DNA from: Apostichopus japonicus
Taxonomy: Eukaryota; Echinodermata; Holothuroidea; Aspidochirotida; Stichopodidae
DNA length: 64,000 nt
Assembly: GCF_037975245.1 (NCBI RefSeq)
Contig: NC_092580.1
Span: 25,023,501 to 25,087,500, forward strand
Direction: 5' to 3'
The notes under the pieces were generated by a model, which was given only the letters and a program-made list of their open reading frames with translations, was not told the origin of the DNA and made no database searches. Of the stretch, positions 27,101 through 41,300 are shown piece after piece. Numbering within the stretch: position 1 is the stretch's first letter; each line of letters starts with the position of its first letter. A program made the translations under genes and the position numbers.

Positions 27101-29580
27101 TAACTAATACTTACAGCTCCCCGTGTAGGCACTTGCTGTAAAAGATCGGCAAAAGACGTCATCACCCGGGTTTCGAACCACGGATGCAAAAGAGAGCCTC
27201 GATCATCAGCTCGCACAGTGCGCCAAGCCATCGCGCCACGGTATGGACTGAGATATTAGGTGGATTAACTAATACTTACAGCTCCCCGTGTAGGCACTTG
27301 CTGTAAAAGATCGGCAAAAGACGTCATCACCCGGGTTTCGAACCACGGATGCAAAAGAGAGCCTCGATCATCAGCTCGCACAGTGCGCCAAGCCATCGCG
27401 CCACGGTATGGACTGAGATATTAGGTGGATTAACTAACACTTACAGCTCCCCGTGTAGGCACTTGCTGTAAAAGATCGGCAAAAGACGTCATCACCCGGG
27501 TTTCGAACCACGGATGCAAAAGAGAGCCTCGATCATCAGCTCGCACAGTGCGCCAAGCCATCGCGCCACGGTATGGACTGAGATATTAGGTGGATTAACT
27601 AACACTTACAGCTCCCCGTGTAGGCACTTGCTGTAAAAGATCGGCAAAAGACGTCATCACCCGGGTTTCGAACCACGGATGCAAAAGAGAGCCTCGATCA
27701 TCAGCTCGCACAGTGCGCCAAGCCATCGCGCCACTGTATGGACTGAGATATTAGGTGGATTAACTAACACTTACAGCTCCCCGTGTAGGCACTTGCTGTA
27801 AAAGATCGGCAAAAGACGTCATCACCCGGGTTTCGAACCACGGATGCAAAAGAGAGCCTCGATCATCAGCTCGCACAGTGCGCCAAGCCATCGCGCCACT
27901 GTATGGACTGAGATATTAGGTGGATTAACTAACACTTACAGCTCCCCGTGTAGGCACTTGCTGTAAAAGATCGGCAAAAGACGTCATCACCCGGGTTTCG
28001 AACCACGGATGCAAAAGAGAGCCTCGATCATCAGCTCGCACAGTGCGCCAAGCCATCGCGCCACTGTATGGACTGAGATATTAGGTGGATTAACTAACAC
28101 TTACAGCTCCCCGTGTAGGCACTTGCTGTAAAAGATCGGCAAAAGACGTCATCACCCGGGTTTCGAACCACGGATGCAAAAGAGAGCCTCGATCATCAGC
28201 TCGCACAGTGCGCCAAGCCATCGCGCCACTGTATGGACTGAGATATTAGGTGGATTAACTAACACTTACAGCTCCCCGTGTAGGCACTTGCTGTAAAAGA
28301 TCGGCAAAAGACGTCATCACCCGGGTTTCGAACCACGGATGCAAAAGAGAGCCTCGATCATCAGCTCGCACAGTGCGCCAAGCCATCGCGCCACGGTATG
28401 GACTGAGATATTAGGTGGATTAACTAATACTTACAGCTCCCCGTGTAGGCACTTGCTGTAAAAGATCGGCAAAAGACGTCATCACCCGGGTTTCGAACCA
28501 CGGATGCAAAAGAGAGCCTCGATCATCAGCTCGCACAGTGCGCCAAGCCATCGCGCCACGGTATGGACTGAGATATTAGGTGGATTAACTAATACTTACA
28601 GCTCCCCGTGTAGGCACTTGCTGTAAAAGATCGGCAAAAGACGTCATCACCCGGGTTTCGAACCACGGATGCAAAAGAGAGCCTCGATCATCAGCTCGCA
28701 CAGTGCGCCAAGCCATCGCGCCACGGTATGGACTGAGATATTAGGTGGATTAACTAATACTTACAGCTCCCCGTGTAGGCACTTGCTGTAAAAGATCGGC
28801 AAAAGACGTCATCACCCGGGTTTCGAACCACGGATGCAAAAGAGAGCCTCGATCATCAGCTCGCACAGTGCGCCAAGCCATCGCGCCACGGCATGGACTG
28901 AGATATTAGGTGGATTAACTAATACTTACAGCTCCCCGTGTAGGCACTTGCTGTAAAAGATCGGCAAAAGACGTCATCACCCGGGTTTCGAACCACGGAT
29001 GCAAAAGAGAGCCTCGATCATCAGCTCGCACAGTGCGCCAAGCCATCGCGCCACGGTATGGACTGAGATATTAGGTGGATTAACTAATACTTACAGCTCC
29101 CCGTGTAGGCACTTGCTGTAAAAGATCGGCAAAAGACGTCATCACCCGGGTTTCGAACCACGGATGCGAAAGAGAGCCTCGATCATCAGCTCGCACAGTG
29201 CGCCAAGCCATCGCGCCACGGTATGGACTGAGATATTAGGTGGATTAACTAATACTTACAGCTCCCCGTGTAGGCACTTGCTGTAAAAGATCGGCAAAAG
29301 ACGTCATCACCCGGGTTTCGAACCACGGATGCGAAAGAGAGCCTCGATCATCAGCTCGCACAGTGCGCCAAGCCATCGCGCCACGGTATGGACTGAGATA
29401 TTAGGTGGATTAACTAATACTTACAGCTCCCCGTGTAGGCACTTGCTGTAAAAGATCGGCAAAAGACGTCATCACCCGGGTTTCGAACCACGGATGCAAA
29501 AGAGAGCCTCGATCATCAGCTCGCACAGTGCGCCAAGCCATCGCGCCACGGTATGGACTGAGATATTAGGTGGATTAACT

Positions 29581-32395
29581 AACACTTACAGCTCCCCGTG
29601 TAGGCACTTGCTGTAAAAGATCGGCAAAAGACGTCATCACCCGGGTTTCGAACCACGGATGCAAAAGAGAGCCTCGATCATCAGCTCGCACAGTGCGCCA
29701 AGCCATCGCGCCACGGTATGGACTGAGATATTAGGTGGATTAACTAACACTTACAGCTCCCCGTGTAGGCACTTGCTGTAAAAGATCGGCAAAAGACGTC
29801 ATCACCCGGGTTTCGAACCACGGATGCAAAAGAGAGCCTCGATCATCAGCTCGCACAGTGCGCCAAGCCATCGCGCCACTGTATGGACTGAGATATTAGG
29901 TGGATTAACTAACACTTACAGCTCCCCGTGTAGGCACTTGCTGTAAAAGATCGGCAAAAGACGTCATCACCCGGGTTTCGAACCACGGATGCAAAAGAGA
30001 GCCTCGATCATCAGCTCGCACAGTGCGCCAAGCCATCGCGCCACTGTATGGACTGAGATATTAGGTGGATTAACTAACACTTACAGCTCCCCGTGTAGGC
30101 ACTTGCTGTAAAAGATCGGCAAAAGACGTCATCACCCTGGTTTCGAACCACGGATGCAAAAGAGAGCCTCGATCATCAGCTCGCACAGTGCGCCAAGCCA
30201 TCGCGCCACTGTATGGACTGAGATATTAGGTGGATTAACTAACACTTACAGCTCCCCGTGTAGGCACTTGCTGTAAAAGATCGGCAAAAGACGTCATCAC
30301 CCGGGTTTCGAACCACGGATGCAAAAGAGAGCCTCGATCATCAGCTCGCACAGTGCGCCAAGCCATCGCGCCACTGTATGGACTGAGATATTAGGTGGAT
30401 TAACTAACACTTACAGCTCCCCGTGTAGGCACTTGCTGTAAAAGATCGGCAAAAGACGTCATCACCCGGGTTTCGAACCACGGATGCAAAAGAGAGCCTC
30501 GATCATCAGCTCGCACAGTGCGCCAAGCCATCGCGCCACTGTATGGACTGAGATATTAGGTGGATTAACTAACACTTACAGCTCCCCGTGTAGGCACTTG
30601 CTGTAAAAGATCGGCAAAAGACGTCATCACCCGGGTTTCGAACCACGGATGCAAAAGAGAGCCTCGATCATCAGCTCGCACAGTGCGCCAAGCCATCGCG
30701 CCACTGTATGGACTGAGATATTAGGTGGATTAACTAACACTTACAGCTCCCCGTGTAGGCACTTGCTGTAAAAGATCGGCAAAAGACGTCATCACCCGGG
30801 TTTCGAACCACGGATGCAAAAGAGAGCCTCGATCATCAGCTCGCACAGTGCGCCAAGCCATCGCGCCACTGTATGGACTGAGATATTAGGTGGATTAACT
30901 AACACTTACAGCTCCCCGTGTAGGCACTTGCTGTAAAAGATCGGCAAAAGACGTCATCACCCGGGTTTCGAACCACGGATGCAAAAGAGAGCCTCGATCA
31001 TCAGCTCGCACAGTGCGCCAAGCCATCGCGCCACTGTATGGACTGAGATATTAGGTGGATTAACTAACACTTACAGCTCCCCGTGTAGGCACTTGCTGTA
31101 AAAGATCGGCAAAAGACGTCATCACCCGGGTTTCGAACCACGGATGCAAAAGAGAGCCTCGATCATCAGCTCGCACAGTGCGCCAAGCCATCGCGCCACT
31201 GTATGGACTGAGATATTAGGTGGATTAACTAACACTTACAGCTCCCCGTGTAGGCACTTGCTGTAAAAGATCGGCAAAAGACGTCATCACCCGGGTTTCG
31301 AACCACGGATGCAAAAGAGAGCCTCGATCATCAGCTCGCACAGTGCGCCAAGCCATCGCGCCACTGTATGGACTGAGATATTAGGTGGATTAACTAACAC
31401 TTACAGCTCCCCGTGTAGGCACTTGCTGTAAAAGATCGGCAAAAGACGTCATCACCCGGGTTTCGAACCACGGATGCAAAAGAGAGCCTCGATCATCAGC
31501 TCGCACAGTGCGCCAAGCCATCGCGCCACTGTATGGACTGAGATATTAGGTGGATTAACTAACACTTACAGCTCCCCGTGTAGGCACTTGCTGTAAAAGA
31601 TCGGCAAAAGACGTCATCACCCGGGTTTCGAACCACGGATGCAAAAGAGAGCCTCGATCATCAGCTCGCACAGTGCGCCAAGCCATCGCGCCACTGTATG
31701 GACTGAGATATTAGGTGGATTAACTAACACTTACAGCTCCCCGTGTAGGCACTTGCTGTAAAAGATCGGCAAAAGACGTCATCACCCGGGTTTCGAACCA
31801 CGGATGCAAAAGAGAGCCTCGATCATCAGCTCGCACAGTGCGCCAAGCCATCGCGCCACTGTATGGACTGAGATATTAGGTGGATTAACTAACACTTACA
31901 GCTCCCCGTGTAGGCACTTGCTGTAAAAGATCGGCAAAAGACGTCATCACCCGGGTTTCGAACCACGGATGCAAAAGAGAGCCTCGATCATCAGCTCGCA
32001 CAGTGCGCCAAGCCATCGCGCCACTGTATGGACTGAGATATTAGGTGGATTAACTAACACTTACAGCTCCCCGTGTAGGCACTTGCTGTAAAAGATCGGC
32101 AAAAGACGTCATCACCCGGGTTTCGAACCACGGATGCAAAAGAGAGCCTCGATCATCAGCTCGCACAGTGCGCCAAGCCATCGCGCCACTGTATGGACTG
32201 AGATATTAGGTGGATTAACTAACACTTACAGCTCCCCGTGTAGGCACTTGCTGTAAAAGATCGGCAAAAGACGTCATCACCCGGGTTTCGAACCACGGAT
32301 GCAAAAGAGAGCCTCGATCATCAGCTCGCACAGTGCGCCAAGCCATCGCGCCACTGTATGGACTGAGATATTAGGTGGATTAACTAACACTTACA
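29581..32395. repeat. Run of about 18 units sharing the aacact variant
   Basis: Consecutive units carry taactaaCact instead of taactaaTact, beginning at 29581 and ending near 32390. A shorter run of six lies at 27436-28270 and a lone copy near 34531. Most units in the run also carry the T form of unit position 17, so the two markers travel together as a haplotype. This looks like stepwise local amplification. Confidence 0.8.
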
Positions 32396-35300
32396 GCTCC
32401 CCGTGTAGGCACTTGCTGTAAAAGATCGGCAAAAGACGTCATCACCCGGGTTTCGAACCACGGATGCAAAAGAGAGCCTCGATCATCAGCTCGCACAGTG
32501 CGCCAAGCCATCGCGCCACTGTATGGACTGAGATATTAGGTGGATTAACTAATACTTACAGCTCCCCGTGTAGGCACTTGCTGTAAAAGATCGGCAAAAG
32601 ACGTCATCACCCGGGTTTCGAACCACGGATGCAAAAGAGAGCCTCGATCATCAGCTCGCACAGTGCGCCAAGCCATCGCGCCACTGTATGGACTGAGATA
32701 TTAGGTGGATTAACTAATACTTACAGCTCCCCGTGTAGGCACTTGCTGTAAAAGATCGGCAAAAGACGTCATCACCCGGGTTTCGAACCACGGATGCAAA
32801 AGAGAGCCTCGATCATCAGCTCGCACAGTGCGCCAAGCCATCGCGCCACGGTATGGACTGAGATATTAGGTGGATTAACTAATACTTACAGCTCCCCGTG
32901 TAGGCACTTGCTGTAAAAGATCGGCAAAAGACGTCATCACCCGGGTTTCGAACCACGGATGCAAAAGAGAGCCTCGATCATCAGCTCGCACAGTGCGCCA
33001 AGCCATCGCGCCACGGTATGGACTGAGATATTAGGTGGATTAACTAATACTTACAGCTCCCCGTGTAGGCACTTGCTGTAAAAGATCGGCAAAAGACGTC
33101 ATCACCCGGGTTTCGAACCACGGATGCAAAAGAGAGCCTCGATCATCAGCTCGCACAGTGCGCCAAGCCATCGCGCCACTGTATGGACTGAGATATTAGG
33201 TGGATTAACTAATACTAACAGCTCCCCGTGTAGGCACTTGCTGTAAAAGATCGGCAAAAGACGTCATCACCCCGGTTTCGAACCACGGATGCAAAAGAGA
33301 GCCTCGATCATCAGCTCGCACAGTGCGCCAAGCCATCGCGCCACTGTATGGACTGAGATATTAGGTGGATTAACTAATACTTACAGCTCCCCGTGTAGGC
33401 ACTTGCTGTAAAAGATCGGCAAAAGACGTCATCACCCGGGTTTCGAACCACGGATGCAAAAGAGAGCCTCGATCATCAGCTCGCACAGTGCGCCAAGCCA
33501 TCGCGCCACTGTATGGACTGAGATATTAGGTGGATTAACTAATACTTACAGCTCCCCGTGTAGGCACTTGCTGTAAAAGATCGGCAAAAGACGTCATCAC
33601 CCGGGTTTCGAACCACGGATGCAAAAGAGAGCCTCGATCATCAGCTCGCACAGTGCGCCAAGCCATCGCGCCACTGTATGGACTGAGATATTAGGTGGAT
33701 TAACTAATACTTACAGCTCCCCGTGTAGGCACTTGCTGTAAAAGATCGGCAAAAGACGTCATCACCCGGGTTTCGAACCACGGATGCAAAAGAGAGCCTC
33801 GATCATCAGCTCGCACAGTGCGCCAAGCCATCGCGCTACTGTATGGACTGAGATATTAGGTGGATTAACTAATACTTACAGCTCCCCGTGTAGGCACTTG
33901 CTGTAAAAGATCGGCAAAAGACGTCATCACCCGGGTTTCGAACCACGGATGCAAAAGAGAGCCTCGATCATCAGCTCGCACAGTGCGCCAAGCCATCGCG
34001 CCACTGTATGGACTGAGATATTAGGTGGATTAACTAATACTTACAGCTCCCCGTGTAGGCACTTGCTGTAAAAGATCGGCAAAAGACGTCATCACCCGGG
34101 TTTCGAACCACGGATGCAAAAGAGAGCCTCGATCATCAGCTCGCACAGTGCGCCAAGCCATCGCGCCACGGTATGGACTGAGATATTAGGTGGATTAACT
34201 AATACTTACAGCTCCCCGTGTAGGCACTTGCTGTAAAAGATCGGCAAAAGACGTCATCACCCGGGTTTCGAACCACGGATGCAAAAGAGAGCCTCGATCA
34301 TCAGCTCGCACAGTGCGCCAAGCCATCGCGCCACGGTATGGACTGAGATATTAGGTGGATTAACTAATACTTACAGCTCCCCGTGTAGGCACTTGCTGTA
34401 AAAGATCGGCAAAAGACGTCATCACCCGGGTTTCGAACCACGGATGCAAAAGAGAGCCTCGATCATCAGCTCGCACAGTGCGCCAAGCCATCGCGCCACG
34501 GTATGGACTGAGATATTAGGTGGATTAACTAACACTTACAGCTCCCCGTGTAGGCACTTGCTGTAAAAGATCGGCAAAAGACGTCATCACCCGGGTTTCG
34601 AACCACGGATGCAAAAGAGAGCCTCGATCATCAGCTCGCACAGTGCGCCAAGCCATCGCGCCACGGTATGGACTGAGATATTAGGTGGATTAACTAATAC
34701 TTACAGCTCCCCGTGTAGGCACTTGCTGTAAAAGATCGGCAAAAGACGTCATCACCCGGGTTTCGAACCACGGATGCAAAAGAGAGCCTCGATCATCAGC
34801 TCGCACAGTGCGCCAAGCCATCGCGCCACGGTATGGACTGAGATATTAGGTGGATTAACTAATACTTACAGCTCCCCGTGTAGGCACTTGCTGTAAAAGA
34901 TCGGCAAAAGACGTCATCACCCGGGTTTCGAACCACGGATGCAAAAGAGAGCCTCGATCATCAGCTCGCACAGTGCGCCAAGCCATCGCGCCACGGTATG
35001 GACTGAGATATTAGGTGGATTAACTAATACTTACAGCTCCCCGTGTAGGCACTTGCTGTAAAAGATCGCCAAAAGACGTCATCACCCGGGTTTCGAACCA
35101 CGGATGCAAAAGAGAGCCTCGATCATCAGCTCGCACAGTGCGCCAAGCCATCGCGCCACGGTATGGACTGAGATATTAGGTGGATTAACTAATACTTACA
35201 GCTCCCCGTGTAGGCACTTGCTGTAAAAGATCGCCAAAAGACGTCATCACCCGGGTTTCGAACCACGGATGCAAAAGAGAGCCTCGATCATCAGCTCGCA

Positions 35301-38300
35301 CAGTGCGCCAAGCCATCGCGCCACGGTATGGACTGAGATATTAGGTGGATTAACTAATACTTACAGCTCCCCGTGTAGGCACTTGCTGTAAAAGATCGCC
35401 AAAAGACGTCATCACCCGGGTTTCGAACCACGGATGCAAAAGAGAGCCTCGATCATCAGCTCGCACAGTGCGCCAAGCCATCGCGCCACGGTATGGACTG
35501 AGATATTAGGTGGATTAACTAATACTTACAGCTCCCCGTGTAGGCACTTGCTGTAAAAGATCGGCAAAAGACGTCATCACCCGGGTTTCGAACCACGGAT
35601 GCAAAAGAGAGCCTCGATCATCAGCTCGCACAGTGCGCCAAGCCATCGCGCCACGGTATGGACTGAGATATTAGGTGGATTAACTAATACTTACAGCTCC
35701 CCGTGTAGGCACTTGCTGTAAAAGATCGGCAAAAGACGTCATCACCCGGGTTTCGAACCACGGATGCAAAAGAGAGCCTCGATCATCAGCTCGCACAGTG
35801 CGCCAAGCCATCGCGCCACGGTATGGACTGAGATATTAGGTGGATTAACTAATACTTACAGCTCCCCGTGTAGGCACTTGCTGTAAAAGATCGGCAAAAG
35901 ACGTCATCACCCGGGTTTCGAACCACGGATGCAAAAGAGAGCCTCGATCATCAGCTCGCACAGTGCGCCAAGCCATCGCGCCACGGTATGGACTGAGATA
36001 TTAGGTGGATTAACTAATACTTACAGCTCCCCGTGTAGGCACTTGCTGTAAAAGATCGGCAAAAGACGTCATCACCCGGGTTTCGAACCACGGATGCAAA
36101 AGAGAGCCTCGATCATCAGCTCGCACAGTGCGCCAAGCCATCGCGCCACGGTATGGACTGAGATATTAGGTGGATTAACTAATACTTACAGCTCCCCGTG
36201 TAGGCACTTGCTGTAAAAGATCGGCAAAAGACGTCATCACCCGGGTTTCGAACCACGGATGCAAAAGAGAGCCTCGATCATCAGCTCGCACAGTGCGCCA
36301 AGCCATCGCGCCACGGTATGGACTGAGATATTAGGTGGATTAACTAATACTTACAGCTCCCCGTGTAGGCACTTGCTGTAAAAGATCGGCAAAAGACGTC
36401 ATCACCCGGGTTTCGAACCACGGATGCAAAAGAGAGCCTCGATCATCAGCTCGCACAGTGCGCCAAGCCATCGCGCCACGGTATGGACTGAGATATTAGG
36501 TGGATTAACTAATACTTACAGCTCCCCGTGTAGGCACTTGCTGTAAAAGATCGGCAAAAGACGTCATCACCCGGGTTTCGAACCACGGATGCAAAAGAGA
36601 GCCTCGATCATCAGCTCGCACAGTGCGCCAAGCCATCGCGCCACGGTATGGACTGAGATATTAGGTGGATTAACTAATACTTACAGCTCCCCGTGTAGGC
36701 ACTTGCTGTAAAAGATCGGCAAAAGACGTCATCACCCGGGTTTCGAACCACGGATGCAAAAGAGAGCCTCGATCATCAGCTCGCACAGTGCGCCAAGCCA
36801 TCGCGCCACGGTATGGACTGAGATATTAGGTGGATTAACTAATACTTACAGCTCCCCGTGTAGGCACTTGCTGTAAAAGATCGGCAAAAGACGTCATCAC
36901 CCGGGTTTCGAACCACGGATGCAAAAGAGAGCCTCGATCATCAGCTCGCACAGTGCGCCAAGCCATCGCGCCACGGTATGGACTGAGATATTAGGTGGAT
37001 TAACTAATACTTACAGCTCCCCGTGTAGGCACTTGCTGTAAAAGATCGGCAAAAGACGTCATCACCCGGGTTTCGAACCACGGATGCAAAAGAGAGCCTC
37101 GATCATCAGCTCGCACAGTGCGCCAAGCCATCGCGCCACGGTATGGACTGAGATATTAGGTGGATTAACTAATACTTACAGCTCCCCGTGTAGGCACTTG
37201 CTGTAAAAGATCGGCAAAAGACGTCATCACCCGGGTTTCGAACCACGGATGCAAAAGAGAGCCTCGATCATCAGCTCGCACAGTGCGCCAAGCCATCGCG
37301 CCACGGTATGGACTGAGATATTAGGTGGATTAACTAATACTTACAGCTCCCCGTGTAGGCACTTGCTGTAAAAGATCGGCAAAAGACGTCATCACCCGGG
37401 TTTCGAACCACGGATGCAAAAGAGAGCCTCGATCATCAGCTCGCACAGTGCGCCAAGCCATCGCGCCACGGTATGGACTGAGATATTAGGTGGATTAACT
37501 AATACTTACAGCTCCCCGTGTAGGCACTTGCTGTAAAAGATCGGCAAAAGACGTCATCACCCGGGTTTCGAACCACGGATGCAAAAGAGAGCCTCGATCA
37601 TCAGCTCGCACAGTGCGCCAAGCCATCGCGCCACGGTATGGACTGAGATATTAGGTGGATTAACTAATACTTACAGCTCCCCGTGTAGGCACTTGCTGTA
37701 AAAGATCGGCAAAAGACGTCATCACCCGGGTTTCGAACCACGGATGCAAAAGAGAGCCTCGATCATCAGCTCGCACAGTGCGCCAAGCCATCGCGCCACG
37801 GTATGGACTGAGATATTAGGTGGATTAACTAATACTTACAGCTCCCCGTGTAGGCACTTGCTGTAAAAGATCGGCAAAAGACGTCATCACCCGGGTTTCG
37901 AACCACGGATGCAAAAGAGAGCCTCGATCATCAGCTCGCACAGTGCGCCAAGCCATCGCGCCACGGTATGGACTGAGATATTAGGTGGATTAACTAATAC
38001 TTACAGCTCCCCGTGTAGGCACTTGCTGTAAAAGATCGGCAAAAGACGTCATCACCCGGGTTTCGAACCACGGATGCAAAAGAGAGCCTCGATCATCAGC
38101 TCGCACAGTGCGCCAAGCCATCGCGCCACGGTATGGACTGAGATATTAGGTGGATTAACTAATACTTACAGCTCCCCGTGTAGGCACTTGCTGTAAAAGA
38201 TCGGCAAAAGACGTCATCACCCGGGTTTCGAACCACGGATGCAAAAGAGAGCCTCGATCATCAGCTCGCACAGTGCGCCAAGCCATCGCGCCACGGTATG

Positions 38301-41300
38301 GACTGAGATATTAGGTGGATTAACTAATACTTACAGCTCCCCGTGTAGGCACTTGCTGTAAAAGATCGGCAAAAGACGTCATCACCCGGGTTTCGAACCA
38401 CGGATGCAAAAGAGAGCCTCGATCATCAGCTCGCACAGTGCGCCAAGCCATCGCGCCACGGTATGGACTGAGATATTAGGTGGATTAACTAATACTTACA
38501 GCTCCCCGTGTAGGCACTTGCTGTAAAAGATCGGCAAAAGACGTCATCACCCGGGTTTCGAACCACGGATGCAAAAAAGAGCCTCGTTCATCAGCTCGCA
38601 CAGTGCGCCAAGCCATCGCGCCACTGTATGGACTGAGATATTAGGTGGATTAACTAATACTTACAGCTCCCCGTGTAGGCACTTGCTGTAAAAGATCGGC
38701 AAAAGACGTCATCACCCGGGTTTCGAACCACGGATGCAAAAGAGAGCCTCGATCATCAGCTCGCACAGTGCGCCAAGCCATCGCGCCACTGTATGGACTG
38801 AGATATTAGGTGGATTAACTAATACTTACAGCTCCCCGTGTAGGCACTTGCTGTAAAAGATCGGCAAAAGACGTCATCACCCGGGTTTCGAACCACGGAT
38901 GCAAAAGAGAGCCTCGATCATCAGCTCGCACAGTGCGCCAAGCCATCGCGCCACTGTATGGACTGAGATATTAGGTGGATTAACTAATACTTACAGCTCC
39001 CCGTGTAGGCACTTGCTGTAAAAGATCGGCAAAAGACGTCATCACCCGGGTTTCGAACCACGGATGCAAAAGAGAGCCTCGATCATCAGCTCGCACAGTG
39101 CGCCAAGCCATCGCGCCACTGTATGGACTGAGATATTAGGTGGATTAACTAATACTTACAGCTCCCCGTGTAGGCACTTGCTGTAAAAGATCGGCAAAAG
39201 ACGTCATCACCCGGGTTTCGAACCACGGATGCAAAAGAGAGCCTCGATCATCAGCTCGCACAGTGCGCCAAGCCATCGCGCCACTGTATGGACTGAGATA
39301 TTAGGTGGATTAACTAATACTTACAGCTCCCCGTGTAGGCACTTGCTGTAAAAGATCGGCAAAAGACTTCATCACCCGGGTTTCGAACCACGGATGCAAA
39401 AGAGAGCCTCGATCATCAGCTCGCACAGTGCGCCAAGCCATCGCGCCACTGTATGGACTGAGATATTAGGTGGATTAACTAATACTTACAGCTCCCCGTG
39501 TAGGCACTTGCTGTAAAAGATCGGCAAAAGACGTCATCACCCGGGTTTCGAACCACGGATGCAAAAGAGAGCCTCGATCATCAGCTCGCACAGTGCGCCA
39601 AGCCATCGCGCCACTGTATGGACTGAGATATTAGGTGGATTAACTAATACTTACAGCTCCCCGTGTAGGCACTTGCTGTAAAAGATCGGCAAAAGACGTC
39701 ATCACCCGGGTTTCGAACCACGGATGCAAAAGAGAGCCTCGATCATCAGCTCGCACAGTGCGCCAAGCCATCGCGCCACGGTATGGACTGAGATATTAGG
39801 TGGATTAACTAATACTTACAGCTCCCCGTGTAGGCACTTGCTGTAAAAGATCGGCAAAAGACGTCATCACCCGGGTTTCGAACCACGGATGCAAAAGAGA
39901 GCCTCGATCATCAGCTCGCACAGTGCGCCAAGCCATCGCGCCACGGTATGGACTGAGATATTAGGTGGATTAACTAATACTTACAGCTCCCCGTGTAGGC
40001 ACTTGCTGTAAAAGATCGGCAAAAGACGTCATCACCCGGGGTTCGAACCACGGATGCAAAAGAGAGCCTCGATCATCAGCTCGCACAGTGCGCCAAGCCA
40101 TCGCGCCACGGTATGGACTGAGATATTAGGTGGATTAACTAATACTTACAGCTCCCCGTGTAGGCACTTGCTGTAAAAGATCGGCAAAAGACGTCATCAC
40201 CCGGGTTTCGAACCACGGATGCAAAAGAGAGCCTCGATCATCAGCTCGCACAGTGCGCCAAGCCATCGCGCCACGGTATGGACTGAGATATTAGGTGGAT
40301 TAACTAATACTTACAGCTCCCCGTGTAGGCACTTGCTGTAAAAGATCGGCAAAAGACGTCATCACCCGGGGTTCGAACCACGGATGCAAAAGAGAGCCTC
40401 GATCATCAGCTCGCAGAGTGCGCCAAGCCATCGCGCCACGGTATGGACTGAGATATTAGGTGGATTAACTAATACTTACAGCTCCCCGTGTAGGCACTTG
40501 CTGTAAAAGATCGGCAAAAGACGTCATCACCCGGGTTTCGAACCACGGATGCAAAAGAGAGCCTCGATCATCAGCTCGCACAGTGCGCCAAGCCATCGCG
40601 CCACGGTATGGACTGAGATATTAGGTGGATTAACTAATACTTACAGCTCCCCGTGTAGGCACTTGCTGTAAAAGATCGGCAAAAGACGTCATCACCCGGG
40701 TTTCGAACCACGGATGCAAAAGAGAGCCTCGATCATCAGCTCGCACAGTGCGCCAAGCCATCGCGCCACGGCATGGACTGAGATATTAGGTGGATTAACT
40801 AATACTTACAGCTCCCCGTGTAGGCACTTGCTGTAAAAGATCGGCAAAAGACGTCATCACCCGGGTTTCGAACCACGGATGCAAAAGAGAGCCTCGATCA
40901 TCAGCTCGCACAGTGCGCCAAGCCATCGCGCCACGGTATGGACTGAGATATTAGGTGGATTAACTAATACTTACAGCTCCCCGTGTAGGCACTTGCTGTA
41001 AAAGATCGGCAAAAGACGTCATCACCCGGGTTTCGAACCACGGATGCAAAAGAGAGCCTCGATCATCAGCTCGCACAGTGCGCCAAGCCATCGCGCCACG
41101 GTATGGACTGAGATATTAGGTGGATTAACTAATACTTACAGCTCCCCGTGTAGGCACTTGCTGTAAAAGCTCGGCAAAAGACGTCATCACCCGGGTTTCG
41201 AACCACGGATGCAAAAGAGAGCCTCGATCATCAGCTCGCACAGTGCGCCAAGCCATCGCGCCACGGTATGGACTGAGATATTAGGTGGATTAACTAATAC